Shown here: in pieces, positions 5,837 to 14,719 of the stretch
How the letters are laid out: each line of letters starts with the position of its first letter
Position numbering within the stretch: the stretch's first letter is position 1
From: a virus
DNA: 42,781 bases
Strand: one strand, 5' to 3'
IMG/VR virus record: IMGVR_UViG_3300029448_000033
Location: 8,257 to 51,037 of that record
The notes under the pieces: model-generated
What the model was told of the DNA's origin: nothing
The model's database searches: none
Seen by the model: the letters and a program-made list of their open reading frames with translations, nothing else
Translations under genes and position numbers: made by a program

Positions 5837-7198
5837 ATGGCCTTCGGACCTCCAAACACTCTCAGCAATCCCACTACTGGGGCCCCTGCTGATATTAACA
5901 CAATTTTGACCCAAGAAGCGGGTAGGATTGGCGCAGATATTCATAAAGCGACTCTTCATACAAGCCCTTGGATTGATCTTATTAAACAATCCACCTTCCC
6001 AGAAGGGATGGGATATGAACTCAACACGCTCATTTATGATCGTGCATTACCTATTAGACCTATGGATAAAGACCTTGGGGATAATGATGGTTCTAATCTT
6101 ATTGGTAACAACTGGACAGAAATGTCCACGCTCCAAGGAACAGCTACCCGTGGATACACAACTGGGCAGACAGCCGATACCAAATCACTACCCACTGGTG
6201 GAGATCATGTTAACCACATTGATTTCTCCAAGGTTATCAAGAGTTACAAGTTGGGACGCTCCGTAATTGAATCTCCACGTATCAACGTCGAGGAACTCCG
6301 TTACGCTGCTCACCGTACAGAACAACTCCGTGCGATCATGGATCTGCTTAAAGAATCTTCTCGCCAATCTTGGGAAGATCGCTATCGCCAACAGTATGAC
6401 TCTAAGTGCGACAACGTAGTTTATGCTAAAACTGCTAGTTCTAAGTTTGCTACTGACGCAGAAGACAAACCAACATTCACTGCTGGTTCTGGTGAAACAG
6501 CACTTACTGTTGATGCTACGGGTCAAGATGGAGCAGATGATAACACACTTGATGTTACTGCTAACATTTCCAACGCTCTTCTTGATAAGGCATATTTCCA
6601 GCTTGTCCGTAAGGGTGCTGGTGCTAATGCTTACGGGCGTGAGAATGGCAGACCAGTATTCACATTAGTTTGCTCTTCAGAGGCATCTTATCAGCTTCAA
6701 ACTGAAGCAGGATTCCGTGACGATGTGCGTTATAACAACGCAAAAGTTTCGGATCTTATCGCACCATTAGGTGTTGAGAAATCCTTCAGGGGTTTCTACC
6801 ACTTGATCGACGATATGGCTCCTCGTTTTAGCTCTACCCTTACTGGTAACACTACTCTTACGCAGGTTCCTGTGTACACAGTAAATACGACTAATAACAA
6901 TGTCGTAGTTAACTCTGCCTATGACGATGCCGATATCGAAGCGGCCTACATTCTTCACCAAGATGTAATGGAATCCTTGATTCCTGCTCCTCTTAGTGGG
7001 GGTAACGGCTTGTCCTTTGATCCTGTTTCGTATAAGGGTGAGTTCAAGTGGACTAACATCCCTGACGTTCTTACTAACCCAGATGGAAGCATAGGTTTCT
7101 TTAGGGGAATTATGGCAAACGCATCTAAGCCAATCAAGACAGACTTCGGTTACGTAATTCTCTTCAAGAGAAATTCAAGCACACCTGCTGCTGTTTAA
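5837..7198 (+). CDS. Major capsid protein
   Basis: 453 residues, beginning MAFGPPNTLSNPTTGAPADI. Length, absence of signal or membrane segments, an N-terminal arm followed by a mixed alpha/beta body (TPFPEGMGYELN-type loop near residue 55; GFYHLIDDMAPRF near 320; PIKTDFGYVILFKR at the end) and the position after portal and scaffold genes all fit an HK97-fold capsid protein. It has its own long leader upstream and a strong hairpin directly downstream, as expected of a very highly expressed gene. The ATG lacks a Shine-Dalgarno sequence. HK97 fold is inferred from role, not from a motif. Confidence 0.8.
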   Translation: MAFGPPNTLSNPTTGAPADINTILTQEAGRIGADIHKATLHTSPWIDLIKQSTFPEGMGYELNTLIYDRALPIRPMDKDLGDNDGSNLIGNNWTEMSTLQGTATRGYTTGQTADTKSLPTGGDHVNHIDFSKVIKSYKLGRSVIESPRINVEELRYAAHRTEQLRAIMDLLKESSRQSWEDRYRQQYDSKCDNVVYAKTASSKFATDAEDKPTFTAGSGETALTVDATGQDGADDNTLDVTANISNALLDKAYFQLVRKGAGANAYGRENGRPVFTLVCSSEASYQLQTEAGFRDDVRYNNAKVSDLIAPLGVEKSFRGFYHLIDDMAPRFSSTLTGNTTLTQVPVYTVNTTNNNVVVNSAYDDADIEAAYILHQDVMESLIPAPLSGGNGLSFDPVSYKGEFKWTNIPDVLTNPDGSIGFFRGIMANASKPIKTDFGYVILFKRNSSTPAAV

Positions 7199-7204
7199 TC
7201 TAAA

Positions 7205-7232
7205 GTGGGGTTCCTGTAAAAGGGAACCCCAC
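7205..7232 (+). terminator. Hairpin after capsid gene
   Basis: GTGGGGTTCC (7205-7214) pairs perfectly with GGAACCCCAC (7223-7232), with an 8-base loop, six bases after the capsid stop. The downstream tract is AT-rich but interrupted (ATAATATTAATTTT), so termination may be partial; it could also protect the capsid mRNA 3' end. Confidence 0.75.
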
Positions 7233-7261
7233 ATAATATTAATTTTAACTATTAAAAAATT

Positions 7262-7831
7262 ATGCCAACTTTAGATGATACACCAACGCTACAAAAAAAT
7301 GTAGCAATTGCCGCTAACGATAGTCTTGTTATTTCCAACAAAGATGCTAGTGGTGGTAGTTTAATACAACAAGTCCCTGCTGCTCAAATTATAGGAGGAT
7401 ATAGCCATGCTTGGCTTTTTAACTTTGATAGTGCAACATATGGTGTTGATGCTACCTCTGCGCATGTTGATCTACTCACCTTCTCATCTACTCAACGTGT
7501 AGATAAGGCGGCTTGTGTTGTGACAACAGCATTTAACCCTAGTGGAACAGCGGTCCTTGATCTTGGAATTCAAGATGAAGACACTGACGATTACATTGAT
7601 AATCTAAGTATCAAAGCGGTTGGGTTCACCAAGAATAGTGGTGATGCTCTTGAGACTCCTGCGGAGGACGCTGCTTCAGCCATAAGTGATCCTACAGACG
7701 CAGACACTCTGCGTGTGACGTTTACTAATGGGGGTAGTCAAAACTTGAGTACCGCAACTACAGGTCAGCTTGTACTTCTTGTAAATGTTATCGATATCAA
7801 TGATTATATTGACATCGTTCCTGCTCAATAA
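7262..7831 (+). CDS. Probable capsid decoration or structural protein with shared N-terminal module
   Basis: 189 residues. MPTLDDTPTLQK at the start is 11/12 identical to the protein at 4207. After about residue 48 the sequence is beta-rich (SHAWLFNFDSATYGV, TAVLDLGIQDEDTDDY, TGQLVLLVNVIDINDYIDIV), typical of a compact beta-sandwich. It is a single-gene unit between two hairpin terminators directly after the capsid gene, a position often occupied by abundant head-decoration proteins. The decoration role is inference from place and expression layout. Confidence 0.6.
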   Translation: MPTLDDTPTLQKNVAIAANDSLVISNKDASGGSLIQQVPAAQIIGGYSHAWLFNFDSATYGVDATSAHVDLLTFSSTQRVDKAACVVTTAFNPSGTAVLDLGIQDEDTDDYIDNLSIKAVGFTKNSGDALETPAEDAASAISDPTDADTLRVTFTNGGSQNLSTATTGQLVLLVNVIDINDYIDIVPAQ

Positions 7832-7857
7832 AGAGTAAAATAACAAATCACAATAAT

Positions 7858-7900
7858 CCCCGATCCTCTTGATAAAGTAGGGGATCGGGGTTATTTTTAT
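7858..7900 (+). terminator. Rho-independent terminator
   Basis: CCCCGATCCTC (7858-7868) pairs with GGGGATCGGGG (7880-7890) over 11 positions including one G-U wobble, with an 11-base loop, followed by TTATTTTTAT. This is the best canonical terminator in the window and closes the capsid/decoration unit. Confidence 0.85.
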
Positions 7901-7916
7901 ATACACTTATAATATT

Positions 7917-8279
7917 ATGGACGAGCCAATGGAACAACCCGCAGAAGAGTCTATGGATGACGGAGCTAAAATAGCCATGCTATTAGCAGCCGTACCTGAA
8001 GAAGAACAAGCACAAGCACCAGAAGAGGCTCCTCCAGAAGAGCCTACCGCTGAAGATGAGGATGCTGAGGCAGCTATGCCTAATGCTGAAACAATGGCGG
8101 ATTTATTTTCTGCTGTATATGGAGATGTATTTAACCCTGAATCTGAAGACGCTGTGTCTAAGATGGCTAATTTAGAAGGCATGCTTTCTGAACGCCCTGA
8201 AGTAGCTGCTGCTATAGCTAAAGGAGACATGGGTGTAGCTGAAGCAGCTCTTATGATGTTCAGACAAATAAACGTATAG
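7917..8279 (+). CDS. Acidic Ala/Glu-rich protein
   Basis: 120 residues, very acidic (PEEEQAQAPEEAPPEEPTAE in the first half), then a helical C-terminus (ETMADLFSAVYGDVF and AAIAKGDMGVAEAALMMF). It starts just after the terminator; TATAAT at 7908-7913 lies three bases before the ATG but no -35 is evident. A small structural or assembly-chaperone protein is possible; the family is not recognised. It ends one base before the next start codon. Confidence 0.65.
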   Translation: MDEPMEQPAEESMDDGAKIAMLLAAVPEEEQAQAPEEAPPEEPTAEDEDAEAAMPNAETMADLFSAVYGDVFNPESEDAVSKMANLEGMLSERPEVAAAIAKGDMGVAEAALMMFRQINV

Positions 8280-8280
8280 T

Positions 8281-8805
8281 ATGTCCCAAACATTATCCTC
8301 TGTAACTTTATCTCAACAGATTTCAGCTAACCTTGCATCAACTGGGTTACAAAAAAGTATTCCCGTTGGAGGCATTAACAACTACACTATATCTTCTACT
8401 GTTGCGGATATTATTCATTCTTTTAGTATTACCTTTGGTGCTAGTGATGATACCGCTAAGTGGAATGTAGATACGGGTATTATAACAACTAATGATGCTA
8501 CTAATGTAATTATTTCTGGGGGTTCTCAGAAAAATAACGATAGTTCCGTTGATGCAGCAGGGGTAACTATACCTGCTATAAGTAAAATTGTAGCTGTTTA
8601 TTATGAGATACCCGCTCAAGCTAGTCACGTTACAGCTACTGCAACCGACGCTGAAGTTGGTACTGTAAAGTTAAGTGGGGATGGTAGTAATATAAAATCA
8701 GCTTTAATAGTTCCTTTAAATAAAACAGCTAGTGGTATTGATGTAGATTTCACCTGCGGAGCTGCGGGTACCATTAGAGTGGTTTATTTAGCTAAGAAGA
8801 CTTAA
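8281..8805 (+). CDS. Beta-rich structural protein
   Basis: 174 residues, Ser/Thr/Asn/Gly-rich with regular beta-strand alternation (NNYTISSTVADIIHSFSITF; TAKWNVDTGIITTNDATNVI; KSALIVPLNKTASGIDVDF). No signal peptide. The composition and place, between capsid/decoration and connector genes, fit a virion protein such as a minor head or fibre-associated protein. The stop overlaps the following ATG (TTAATG). Confidence 0.6.
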   Translation: MSQTLSSVTLSQQISANLASTGLQKSIPVGGINNYTISSTVADIIHSFSITFGASDDTAKWNVDTGIITTNDATNVIISGGSQKNNDSSVDAAGVTIPAISKIVAVYYEIPAQASHVTATATDAEVGTVKLSGDGSNIKSALIVPLNKTASGIDVDFTCGAAGTIRVVYLAKKT

Positions 8806-10166
8806 TGCCCACAACATCAACTAGAAGACAAAGAGTTATTGAGTTTTCTACTCCTAAAGTAGCTGACTTAGTTGTTGTCGAAGTTGTTGATGCTAGTAGG
8901 AATGTTAGTTCTTCTGATTCTGCTGATAACACGGCTTACGGGACAGCTCACCCAGACTCTTCGAAGTTCCCTAGTTTTAAATTATCCCTTATTAAAAATG
9001 CTGATAGTGATCAGGGACAATACCAATATTGGTATTATGTAAAAGATAGAGATGATCAAGATGATTATAACTGGGAGTTTCAAGCTGCGGGAGCTAGTAA
9101 CCCTATTTATGATACTGTTGTAAAAACTTATGTAATCCTGCGGAGTTCTTATAATGAAGATAGCCCTCTCTTAGGCACTAACATGCCCTCAAGAGAGGCC
9201 GATCCTTTTACGACAAACGCTGTTGGTTTTGATCCTGAGTATATTTTATTTGAAAAGAAACAAGTTCGTTCAGGTGATGAAACATTAGATTCTCTTTATG
9301 TTATTGAGCAACAAGTATATGTAAAAAGGGTACCTATTAGGAGGACAGATGTGGACTCTGAATTTGATATCCCTTTAAAATCTAAAGAGACTATTTATTA
9401 TAAAGGTGAAACTGTTTTTAAAACAACAGCTTTCGGAGCTACCGATACTACGGAAACTACAGGAGTAAAAGCCGCTGCTTTATTTAAAAGAAATAAAGTA
9501 CCTAATGATTTTTTTGGTACTTATTTAGAGTCTAATAGTCTAGAAAGTCAGACTAATCAGAACGTAGGGATCTTACGAGAAGGTCGGCAGTTAACTGATA
9601 ATTGGTATGCAATCGCTGAACGGGAGGTGATGAAGACTAACACAACTCCAACAGAAGAATTAAACTTAATTAAAAAGTATTTTACATATCAAAATTATAC
9701 ATGGCCCGCAGTTTTACTTCGTATAGAAGATGAGAACTGGTCCCGTAGGGACGGGGGCCATGACACTATAGTGTACCCTATTTATAAAAAAGGAACTTAT
9801 AGTGGACCTACTAAAGTACAGGTTGAGTTATTTTGGAGGGTCGATAAATTTACGGTGGGATCCTCTAAAGAGGGAAGCACTACAGAATTAGCTACAATTA
9901 ACCCCATGCTCCCTGAGCCCTGTGTATTCCAAACCCCTATAGCTTCAGTTAATGTACCCCCTACTCTACACGATATGATATCTGTTACAGGCTCAACGGG
10001 TACAGACCACCCTGTATACAGTTATATAGGTACTACGTGGACTTTCTTAGCTACTAATTATACTGACTGGCCTGACTCTTTAGTGATATCAGATACACAG
10101 AAACCTTTTCGAGGGGGTTATCTAAGGGAAAGAGTAACCGCATATAAACCTGTAGCGGGTACTTAA
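8805..10166 (+). CDS. Structural protein, unknown family
   Basis: 453 residues, no membrane segment. Recognisable features are a polar N-terminus (STRRQRVIEFSTPKVADLVV), a KLSLIKNADSDQGQYQYWYY segment, and PEYILFEKKQVRSGDETLDS followed by LYVIEQQVYVKRVPI near residue 150-180, which I recall from virion proteins of uncultured marine phages. It is mainly beta. Coupled to the previous gene by a one-base overlap and to the next by a one-base gap. Probably a neck or tail protein; the exact role cannot be read from the sequence. Confidence 0.6.
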   Translation: MPTTSTRRQRVIEFSTPKVADLVVVEVVDASRNVSSSDSADNTAYGTAHPDSSKFPSFKLSLIKNADSDQGQYQYWYYVKDRDDQDDYNWEFQAAGASNPIYDTVVKTYVILRSSYNEDSPLLGTNMPSREADPFTTNAVGFDPEYILFEKKQVRSGDETLDSLYVIEQQVYVKRVPIRRTDVDSEFDIPLKSKETIYYKGETVFKTTAFGATDTTETTGVKAAALFKRNKVPNDFFGTYLESNSLESQTNQNVGILREGRQLTDNWYAIAEREVMKTNTTPTEELNLIKKYFTYQNYTWPAVLLRIEDENWSRRDGGHDTIVYPIYKKGTYSGPTKVQVELFWRVDKFTVGSSKEGSTTELATINPMLPEPCVFQTPIASVNVPPTLHDMISVTGSTGTDHPVYSYIGTTWTFLATNYTDWPDSLVISDTQKPFRGGYLRERVTAYKPVAGT

Positions 10167-10167
10167 A

Positions 10168-11244
10168 ATGGCAGACGTTAGCTCTGAAGGTAAAGGAGGG
10201 TTCAAACAGCCTACCGAAGCAAGTCCTTCTACCAACATACGTCCTGACGTAGGTCAAAATCCTAACACGCAACAAGGGGCTTACGGTCAATTTGAGCACA
10301 CACCTTTTGATGCGGGTTATGATCACACACCATTTACTTCTGTAAACTCTGCGGGGGTCTCTGGATCTACCATAACTCTTCCTTTCCAACCTAGAGTTTA
10401 TCAAGACGGCAATGATTTTTATTTTGAGTTCACATCTACTGGCGTAATATTTTTACCTGTTGGAAAAGTAAATGGCGGTCATAATGATTGGCATATTCCT
10501 TGGAATGAAGCGTGGCCTTTTAGACCCACTATGGTGGATTCTTCAGGAGGCTCTGCTAGAGCGATTAATGATTCTGATGCTTTTGGAGGGTCAACAGTTA
10601 GACGGCCTCGGTTGTTGTTATCTTCAGGAAACCAAAACATAATTTATGTAGAGATTACTTTTGTTCAAAACGAGAATAGTATAGCTGATCACAAAGATGC
10701 GACGGGGGCTTATTCTGGGGTTAAAACTCTTTTGCCGAATTATAAAATAGTCGGCACTACCGATAGTGTTACACCTTCGGGAGATAGCAACCACTCCCAC
10801 CCTGTAGATTTAGAAACCTATGCTATGAAAGATAATATTGGGGCACCTTTCGGGGCTGGAACTAACTCTGGTTTAACTCCACATGCTTATGTCCCAATAG
10901 CAGAAAGAAATTACGCAGTTGAAGCTGCCCCAGAAGTAAAAGTTCTCAGTGCTCCCGATGGGGATGGCGATAATGTTTTTTTAGTAAAGAATGATTCTTG
11001 GAGAAGTGTTGAGTTAACTAGAAAGTTTGTTTGGGGGTCTATTACATTTGATGATACAACAGATCCTGCAACACCCCTGATAGAGTGGTGGAGGTTTGAT
11101 TGTCCTACGTACATGATTAATAATCATACGGTAGATGATACTTCTGATGGTACTAGGGATATACCACTACCCCATGAAGCGGATGATGACCCTACTGCAT
11201 CAATTCCCAATGCCCCTAATACTGGTTTATCAGCTACTATTTAA
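10168..11244 (+). CDS. Structural protein, unknown family
   Basis: 358 residues. The N-terminus is disordered and polar (GGFKQPTEASPSTNIRPDVG) with two near-copies, FEHTPFDAGY and YDHTPFTSVN. Then comes a beta-rich body (GNDFYFEFTSTGVIFLPVGK; NHSHPVDLETYA; VEAAPEVKVLSAPDGDGDNV; LIEWWRFDCPTYMINNH). It has the look of a tail or fibre-attachment protein. It forms a coupled run with its neighbours; its stop shares a base with the following ATG. Confidence 0.55.
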   Translation: MADVSSEGKGGFKQPTEASPSTNIRPDVGQNPNTQQGAYGQFEHTPFDAGYDHTPFTSVNSAGVSGSTITLPFQPRVYQDGNDFYFEFTSTGVIFLPVGKVNGGHNDWHIPWNEAWPFRPTMVDSSGGSARAINDSDAFGGSTVRRPRLLLSSGNQNIIYVEITFVQNENSIADHKDATGAYSGVKTLLPNYKIVGTTDSVTPSGDSNHSHPVDLETYAMKDNIGAPFGAGTNSGLTPHAYVPIAERNYAVEAAPEVKVLSAPDGDGDNVFLVKNDSWRSVELTRKFVWGSITFDDTTDPATPLIEWWRFDCPTYMINNHTVDDTSDGTRDIPLPHEADDDPTASIPNAPNTGLSATI

Positions 11245-11504
11245 TGAAACTTGTGGGCCAAGGGTTTATTCAGGTTAATTCACTAAACGACATACATAGT
11301 AGAAAAGGGGTAACTAAAAGTTATTTTTCAAAAAAAGATCAAATATCCCTAGATAAAGGGTGGGATTCTTCTAAACCAGCAAAAATATACTTTTCAAAAG
11401 GAAAAGCCGTAAAGCTTTTAGACGGAAGACATCGATCTGCATACTTTGTCTTGATCGGGAAACCTGATTATATGGTTCCTGTAGAGTTTTACACGGATGA
11501 TTAG
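11244..11504 (+). CDS. Single ParB/sulfiredoxin-like domain protein
   Basis: 86 residues. KAVKLLDGRHRSAYFVLIGK (residues 54-73) followed by PDYMVPVEFY contains the D/N-G-R-H-R nucleotide-handling motif (residues 60-64) and the downstream beta strand typical of the ParB N-terminal/sulfiredoxin fold, and little else. Known members bind or hydrolyse nucleotides or act as nucleases; here no HTH or partner domain is present. Its place in the middle of a structural operon is unexpected. One-base overlap with the preceding gene. Confidence 0.55.
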   Translation: MKLVGQGFIQVNSLNDIHSRKGVTKSYFSKKDQISLDKGWDSSKPAKIYFSKGKAVKLLDGRHRSAYFVLIGKPDYMVPVEFYTDD

Positions 11505-11518
11505 TCCCTTTCCGTGTA

Positions 11519-11547
11519 TTGATTTTAGATATAAAACCGTTTATATT
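11519..11547 (+). promoter_or_regulatory. Sigma70-type promoter abutting a GTG start
   Basis: TTGATT at 11519-11524, exactly 17 bases of spacer, TATATT at 11542-11547, then GCACT and the GTG at 11553. Transcription should begin at or within a base or two of the start codon, so the message would be leaderless. Confidence 0.6.
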
Positions 11548-11552
11548 GCACT

Positions 11553-12620
11553 GTGCCAGCTAAAACTACAAATCAGTTATACCAAACTCACGGGCAGTAT
11601 TTAGATGCTGCTGAAAGCGGTGAAGAAGCTTTTAATCTTGCTCTAAATGAGATTATGCCTCGTATTTACAAGATGGGGTATTGGCGAGAAATGCTTGTTG
11701 AGCATACGCAAGATGCTTCAGATGGTTATGTATCCCTCCCGCAAGACACCGACTCAATAGTGGCGGGTATACTAGACGATAACCCGCTACCTACTAGGTC
11801 TTTGTGGCATGATTATAAACTTTTTGGAACTAATTCTCAAAATGATACTTTAGTGAATGCTTTCATTGATGATGGCTATGCCCCTACTTATAGGGATCTT
11901 GTATCAGGGAGCCAGTATAAAGTTTCAATAGCTTCTTTAAAAGCTAACTTTAGTCTTATACCAAAAACAGGAAGTATAACTATCAGATATAGGCATAACG
12001 CAGATAGTACGGACGGGGCAGATGCTTTAGTTGGAGGGGTTACTCCTTTAGAAGGAGTCTCTTATAATGAAATGGTTTTCACCATGACTGAAAGCAGTAG
12101 TGGTCCCACTAATATTATATTACAGGATTCATCTCCTTTTAATGCCCTTACTGATGTAACTCAGATAATTTCTATTAGTTGGGAAGGACTTCCTCCTGAT
12201 CATCCTGTAAGATTAATCGCTAAATATCAAGGAGATGTTGGAGCAAACCCCGTAGTCACAGACACTACTAAGGATTTAAAATTAGTAGACCTAGATACTT
12301 CTAGGGGCTCTTCTAGGTATAGGAGGTTTAGAGTAGGGGGTACTAATTCTAATTCATCAGCACACATGCTTTTAAAGCGTAAATGGGTAGACGTTGATAG
12401 TAATACGGATTTAGTACACATGCCCGCTAACGCTATTTTAAAACACGCTCTGTTAGGGAAGTTAGCGGAAGATAACGCTGACATTCAAAGGGCTTCTTAT
12501 CATTGGGGGTTAGTGGCTCAACTTTTAGAAGCAGATACTGACTCTTATAGAGGAGCAGCTAAACCAACTTTAAAGGTAGCCCCTGATGGTGTGGGTGCGG
12601 GCATGTCTGGAATGTATTAA
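11553..12620 (+). CDS. Probable head-tail adaptor / tail tubular protein
   Basis: 355 residues from a GTG start. The N-terminus (FNLALNEIMPRIYKMGYWRE, then a YVSLPQDTDSIVAGILDDNP strand-loop and PTRSLWHDYKLFG) resembles, from memory, the neck/adaptor proteins of marine podoviruses, in which an N-terminal helical part is followed by large beta domains. The C-terminus is helical (AILKHALLGKLAEDNADIQR) and ends in a Gly-rich tail. It has its own promoter. T7 gp11-like tail tube protein is the closest analogy; homology is not claimed. Confidence 0.5.
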   Translation: MPAKTTNQLYQTHGQYLDAAESGEEAFNLALNEIMPRIYKMGYWREMLVEHTQDASDGYVSLPQDTDSIVAGILDDNPLPTRSLWHDYKLFGTNSQNDTLVNAFIDDGYAPTYRDLVSGSQYKVSIASLKANFSLIPKTGSITIRYRHNADSTDGADALVGGVTPLEGVSYNEMVFTMTESSSGPTNIILQDSSPFNALTDVTQIISISWEGLPPDHPVRLIAKYQGDVGANPVVTDTTKDLKLVDLDTSRGSSRYRRFRVGGTNSNSSAHMLLKRKWVDVDSNTDLVHMPANAILKHALLGKLAEDNADIQRASYHWGLVAQLLEADTDSYRGAAKPTLKVAPDGVGAGMSGMY

Positions 12621-12651
12621 AAATTTTAACAACTAAACAAACAATTATATT

Positions 12652-12978
12652 ATGGCAACAAACAACATTGAAAAACAATCCTTCGGGCAAGCTGGAGCTA
12701 CCTTGCTTAGTGGCACTGAGGGGGTGGCAAAAGAAATATGCGCTATCACCATTATTGAAGATACCATCTTTGATGGTCACGACAACGACACTGATGGATT
12801 TGCAGACGCTGACCATTCCAAATGGCCTGAGTTTACTGACTCTTCAGTAGCGGCAAAGCAACTGTTCCGAACCACCGCTGCTGACGGTGTAACTGTCCCT
12901 GCTGGAATAACAATCTACGGACAGTTTTCTTCGGTTAAGCTTCGCTCTGGAACTGTACTTTGCTACCACGCAGCATAA
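12652..12978 (+). CDS. Small beta-rich structural protein
   Basis: 108 residues ending in AGITIYGQFSSVKLRSGTVL then CYHAA, a segment recalled from small head or fibre-tip proteins of marine phages. The middle is Asp-rich (FDGHDNDTDGFADADHS), which could bind calcium (inference; no perfect EF-hand). The ATG is preceded by an AT-only stretch without Shine-Dalgarno. The stop is directly followed by the next ATG. Confidence 0.6.
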   Translation: MATNNIEKQSFGQAGATLLSGTEGVAKEICAITIIEDTIFDGHDNDTDGFADADHSKWPEFTDSSVAAKQLFRTTAADGVTVPAGITIYGQFSSVKLRSGTVLCYHAA

Positions 12979-13836
12979 ATGGCTCCTTTAGGATTAGGAT
13001 CAAGTCTCTCTAGGGCTTCTGTTATATTATCAACTCCTCCGCTATTAGTGGACACTTACTCGTTTACTGTGGCTGTTTCTTTACGCAAGTTAAAGAACGG
13101 AGTGACTAATGTAGTTCGTGTTAGAAAAGACAGCGATGATGCGGAAGCAGATTTTACTGCTGACCAAGTGGCTGGAGGGGCTTTAGCCTCATGGGTAGGG
13201 GGTAGTAATAATGGATTTGTTAGAACATTATATGATCAGTCTGGTAATGGGAATGATATAGGAACGTCCTCTCAAGGTAGTCAGCCTAAAGTTGTAGATT
13301 CAGGAAGTTTAGTTACGGTTACAGGTGGGAAGCCCGCAATGTTATTTGCATCTGATTTTATACCTATTGCCTTAGCTCAGTCATTTAATATTAATAACTT
13401 ATCTTCTTTTTTAGTTTTTCAAGCAAGTAACACTTCTCAAAGTTCTGTCGTATTATCTTTAGGAGGAAGCAATAATAATAAAAGGTGGTATCAACCACTG
13501 ATGGATGGGAGTGGAAATTTTGATTATGGTTATGCTGGGTCTACTCAGGCGAGAACAGAGACTGCAAATACTAATCTCAATTTGGCAACCATGATAGCAA
13601 GTGCAGGGGATGATAGTGTAAGGGTGTATAGGAATGGCACTGAAGTTGATTCAGGCACTTCGGTTTCAAGAGTGTCTAATAGTGGGTCAACGGACACTGT
13701 GGGCCTTGGAGGATTAAGTACTAACACTAACATTCCTTTTGTTGGTAAAGCAGCAGAACTTTTATTTTATTCTGGAGATCACCACAGTAATCGAGGGGCT
13801 ATTGAGTCTAACATAACTACCCATTTTAGTATATAA
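12979..13836 (+). CDS. Concanavalin-A/arabinofuranosidase-like lectin-fold tail protein
   Basis: 285 residues. The pattern VRVRKDSDDAEADFTA, then FVRTLYDQSGNGNDIG, and a C-terminus YSGDHHSNRGAIESNITTHF matches the laminin-G/concanavalin-like jelly-roll module related to alpha-L-arabinofuranosidase B that is common in phage and environmental proteins. The YDQSGNGND loop is the hallmark. It most likely recognises surface glycans as part of the tail or fibre apparatus; catalytic activity is not indicated. The stop overlaps the next ATG (TAATG). Confidence 0.7.
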   Translation: MAPLGLGSSLSRASVILSTPPLLVDTYSFTVAVSLRKLKNGVTNVVRVRKDSDDAEADFTADQVAGGALASWVGGSNNGFVRTLYDQSGNGNDIGTSSQGSQPKVVDSGSLVTVTGGKPAMLFASDFIPIALAQSFNINNLSSFLVFQASNTSQSSVVLSLGGSNNNKRWYQPLMDGSGNFDYGYAGSTQARTETANTNLNLATMIASAGDDSVRVYRNGTEVDSGTSVSRVSNSGSTDTVGLGGLSTNTNIPFVGKAAELLFYSGDHHSNRGAIESNITTHFSI

Positions 13837-14084
13837 TGTATTTAATATTTAACAGTAAACAAGAGGCGTTAAACAGGAGCGACCAAGCAGGAGCAGACAA
13901 AGGGCTGTGGTTCCATGCCCAAAACGACCCAAAAGGAACCCGTTATTTGTGGTCACATATCTCTGATTATAACAGCGACAAAGTAGCTTTAATAATTAAT
14001 GATAATGTTGATTATTTAACTGAGGAAGAACAAACCTTAACAATAAATGAGCTACCAGAAAACTGGGGGTTCATACAAATATAA
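13836..14084 (+). CDS. Small conserved protein of unknown function
   Basis: 82 residues (MYLIFNSKQEALNRSDQAGA to ELPENWGFIQI). The MYLIFxxxQEAxxRSDQAG start and LPENW end are recalled from hypothetical proteins next to fibre genes in marine phages. Soluble, mixed alpha/beta. Coupled on both sides by TAATG overlaps. It may be a fibre assembly factor or attachment protein (inference from place only). Confidence 0.65.
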   Translation: MYLIFNSKQEALNRSDQAGADKGLWFHAQNDPKGTRYLWSHISDYNSDKVALIINDNVDYLTEEEQTLTINELPENWGFIQI

Positions 14085-14719
14085 TGTCCGAATATACAAT
14101 ACCTTTAAAAAGGGGTAAATCAGTTAATATATCTTTAGCGTTTGCTACAAGTAGTGCAAAGCCTGTTGCAAATGGATCAGCTTCGGCAGGAGCAGACACT
14201 ATAACGATTGACGCTTTGGATAAGTTTATCCCAGCAGGTACTACTGTTTTGTTTTCAAGTGGGGCTACTATTAAATTAACACAAGATGCACTTGTAGGAG
14301 CTACCACCCTGACTGGTAGTGGAGACGCTAATGACCTTAGTGCTAACATCGCAGATGATGAAACGGCTGTTGTTCCTTGTAAAAACTTTTTTACTTCAAA
14401 TAAACAATTTACTGCTCGTTTAGTTTTACGTAGGAAGATAGGTAATTCATTTAATGGTCCTGTTGTAGATACATTAACCACAACTACGTCGAACAGTGAG
14501 TCTCAAAGTGATGGTGGTAGAATACGTTTTCCGAACATTGGAAGCACGAGCAGTTTACCTAACATAGTTCTTTATTGGAGTGGTGCTGAATCAACTGCAT
14601 TACCTAATGAAGATGTGACAGTCTTTGGGGATTTACAAATAACAGACACCGCTGTAGCTACTACAGAAGCAATACACTCAATAAGATTAAGATTTGATAT
14701 TAAAGCAGAAATTATATAA
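14084..14719 (+). CDS. Beta-rich virion protein upstream of giant fibre
   Basis: 211 residues. The first half has a Gly/Ala/Thr-rich repetitive beta segment (SAGADTITIDALDKFIPAGT; VGATTLTGSGDANDLSANIA), the second a sandwich-like domain ending IHSIRLRFDIKAEII. No signal peptide or membrane segment. It is translationally coupled to the fibre gene (TAATG), suggesting stoichiometric or assembly linkage to the fibre, for example as a collar or anchor; this is inference. Confidence 0.6.
   Translation: MSEYTIPLKRGKSVNISLAFATSSAKPVANGSASAGADTITIDALDKFIPAGTTVLFSSGATIKLTQDALVGATTLTGSGDANDLSANIADDETAVVPCKNFFTSNKQFTARLVLRRKIGNSFNGPVVDTLTTTTSNSESQSDGGRIRFPNIGSTSSLPNIVLYWSGAESTALPNEDVTVFGDLQITDTAVATTEAIHSIRLRFDIKAEII

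Noticed and set aside
7858-7900. Possible tRNA or small RNA from the GC-rich palindrome
   Set aside because: Stem plus T-rich tail is a simple terminator; no cloverleaf arms or anticodon loop.
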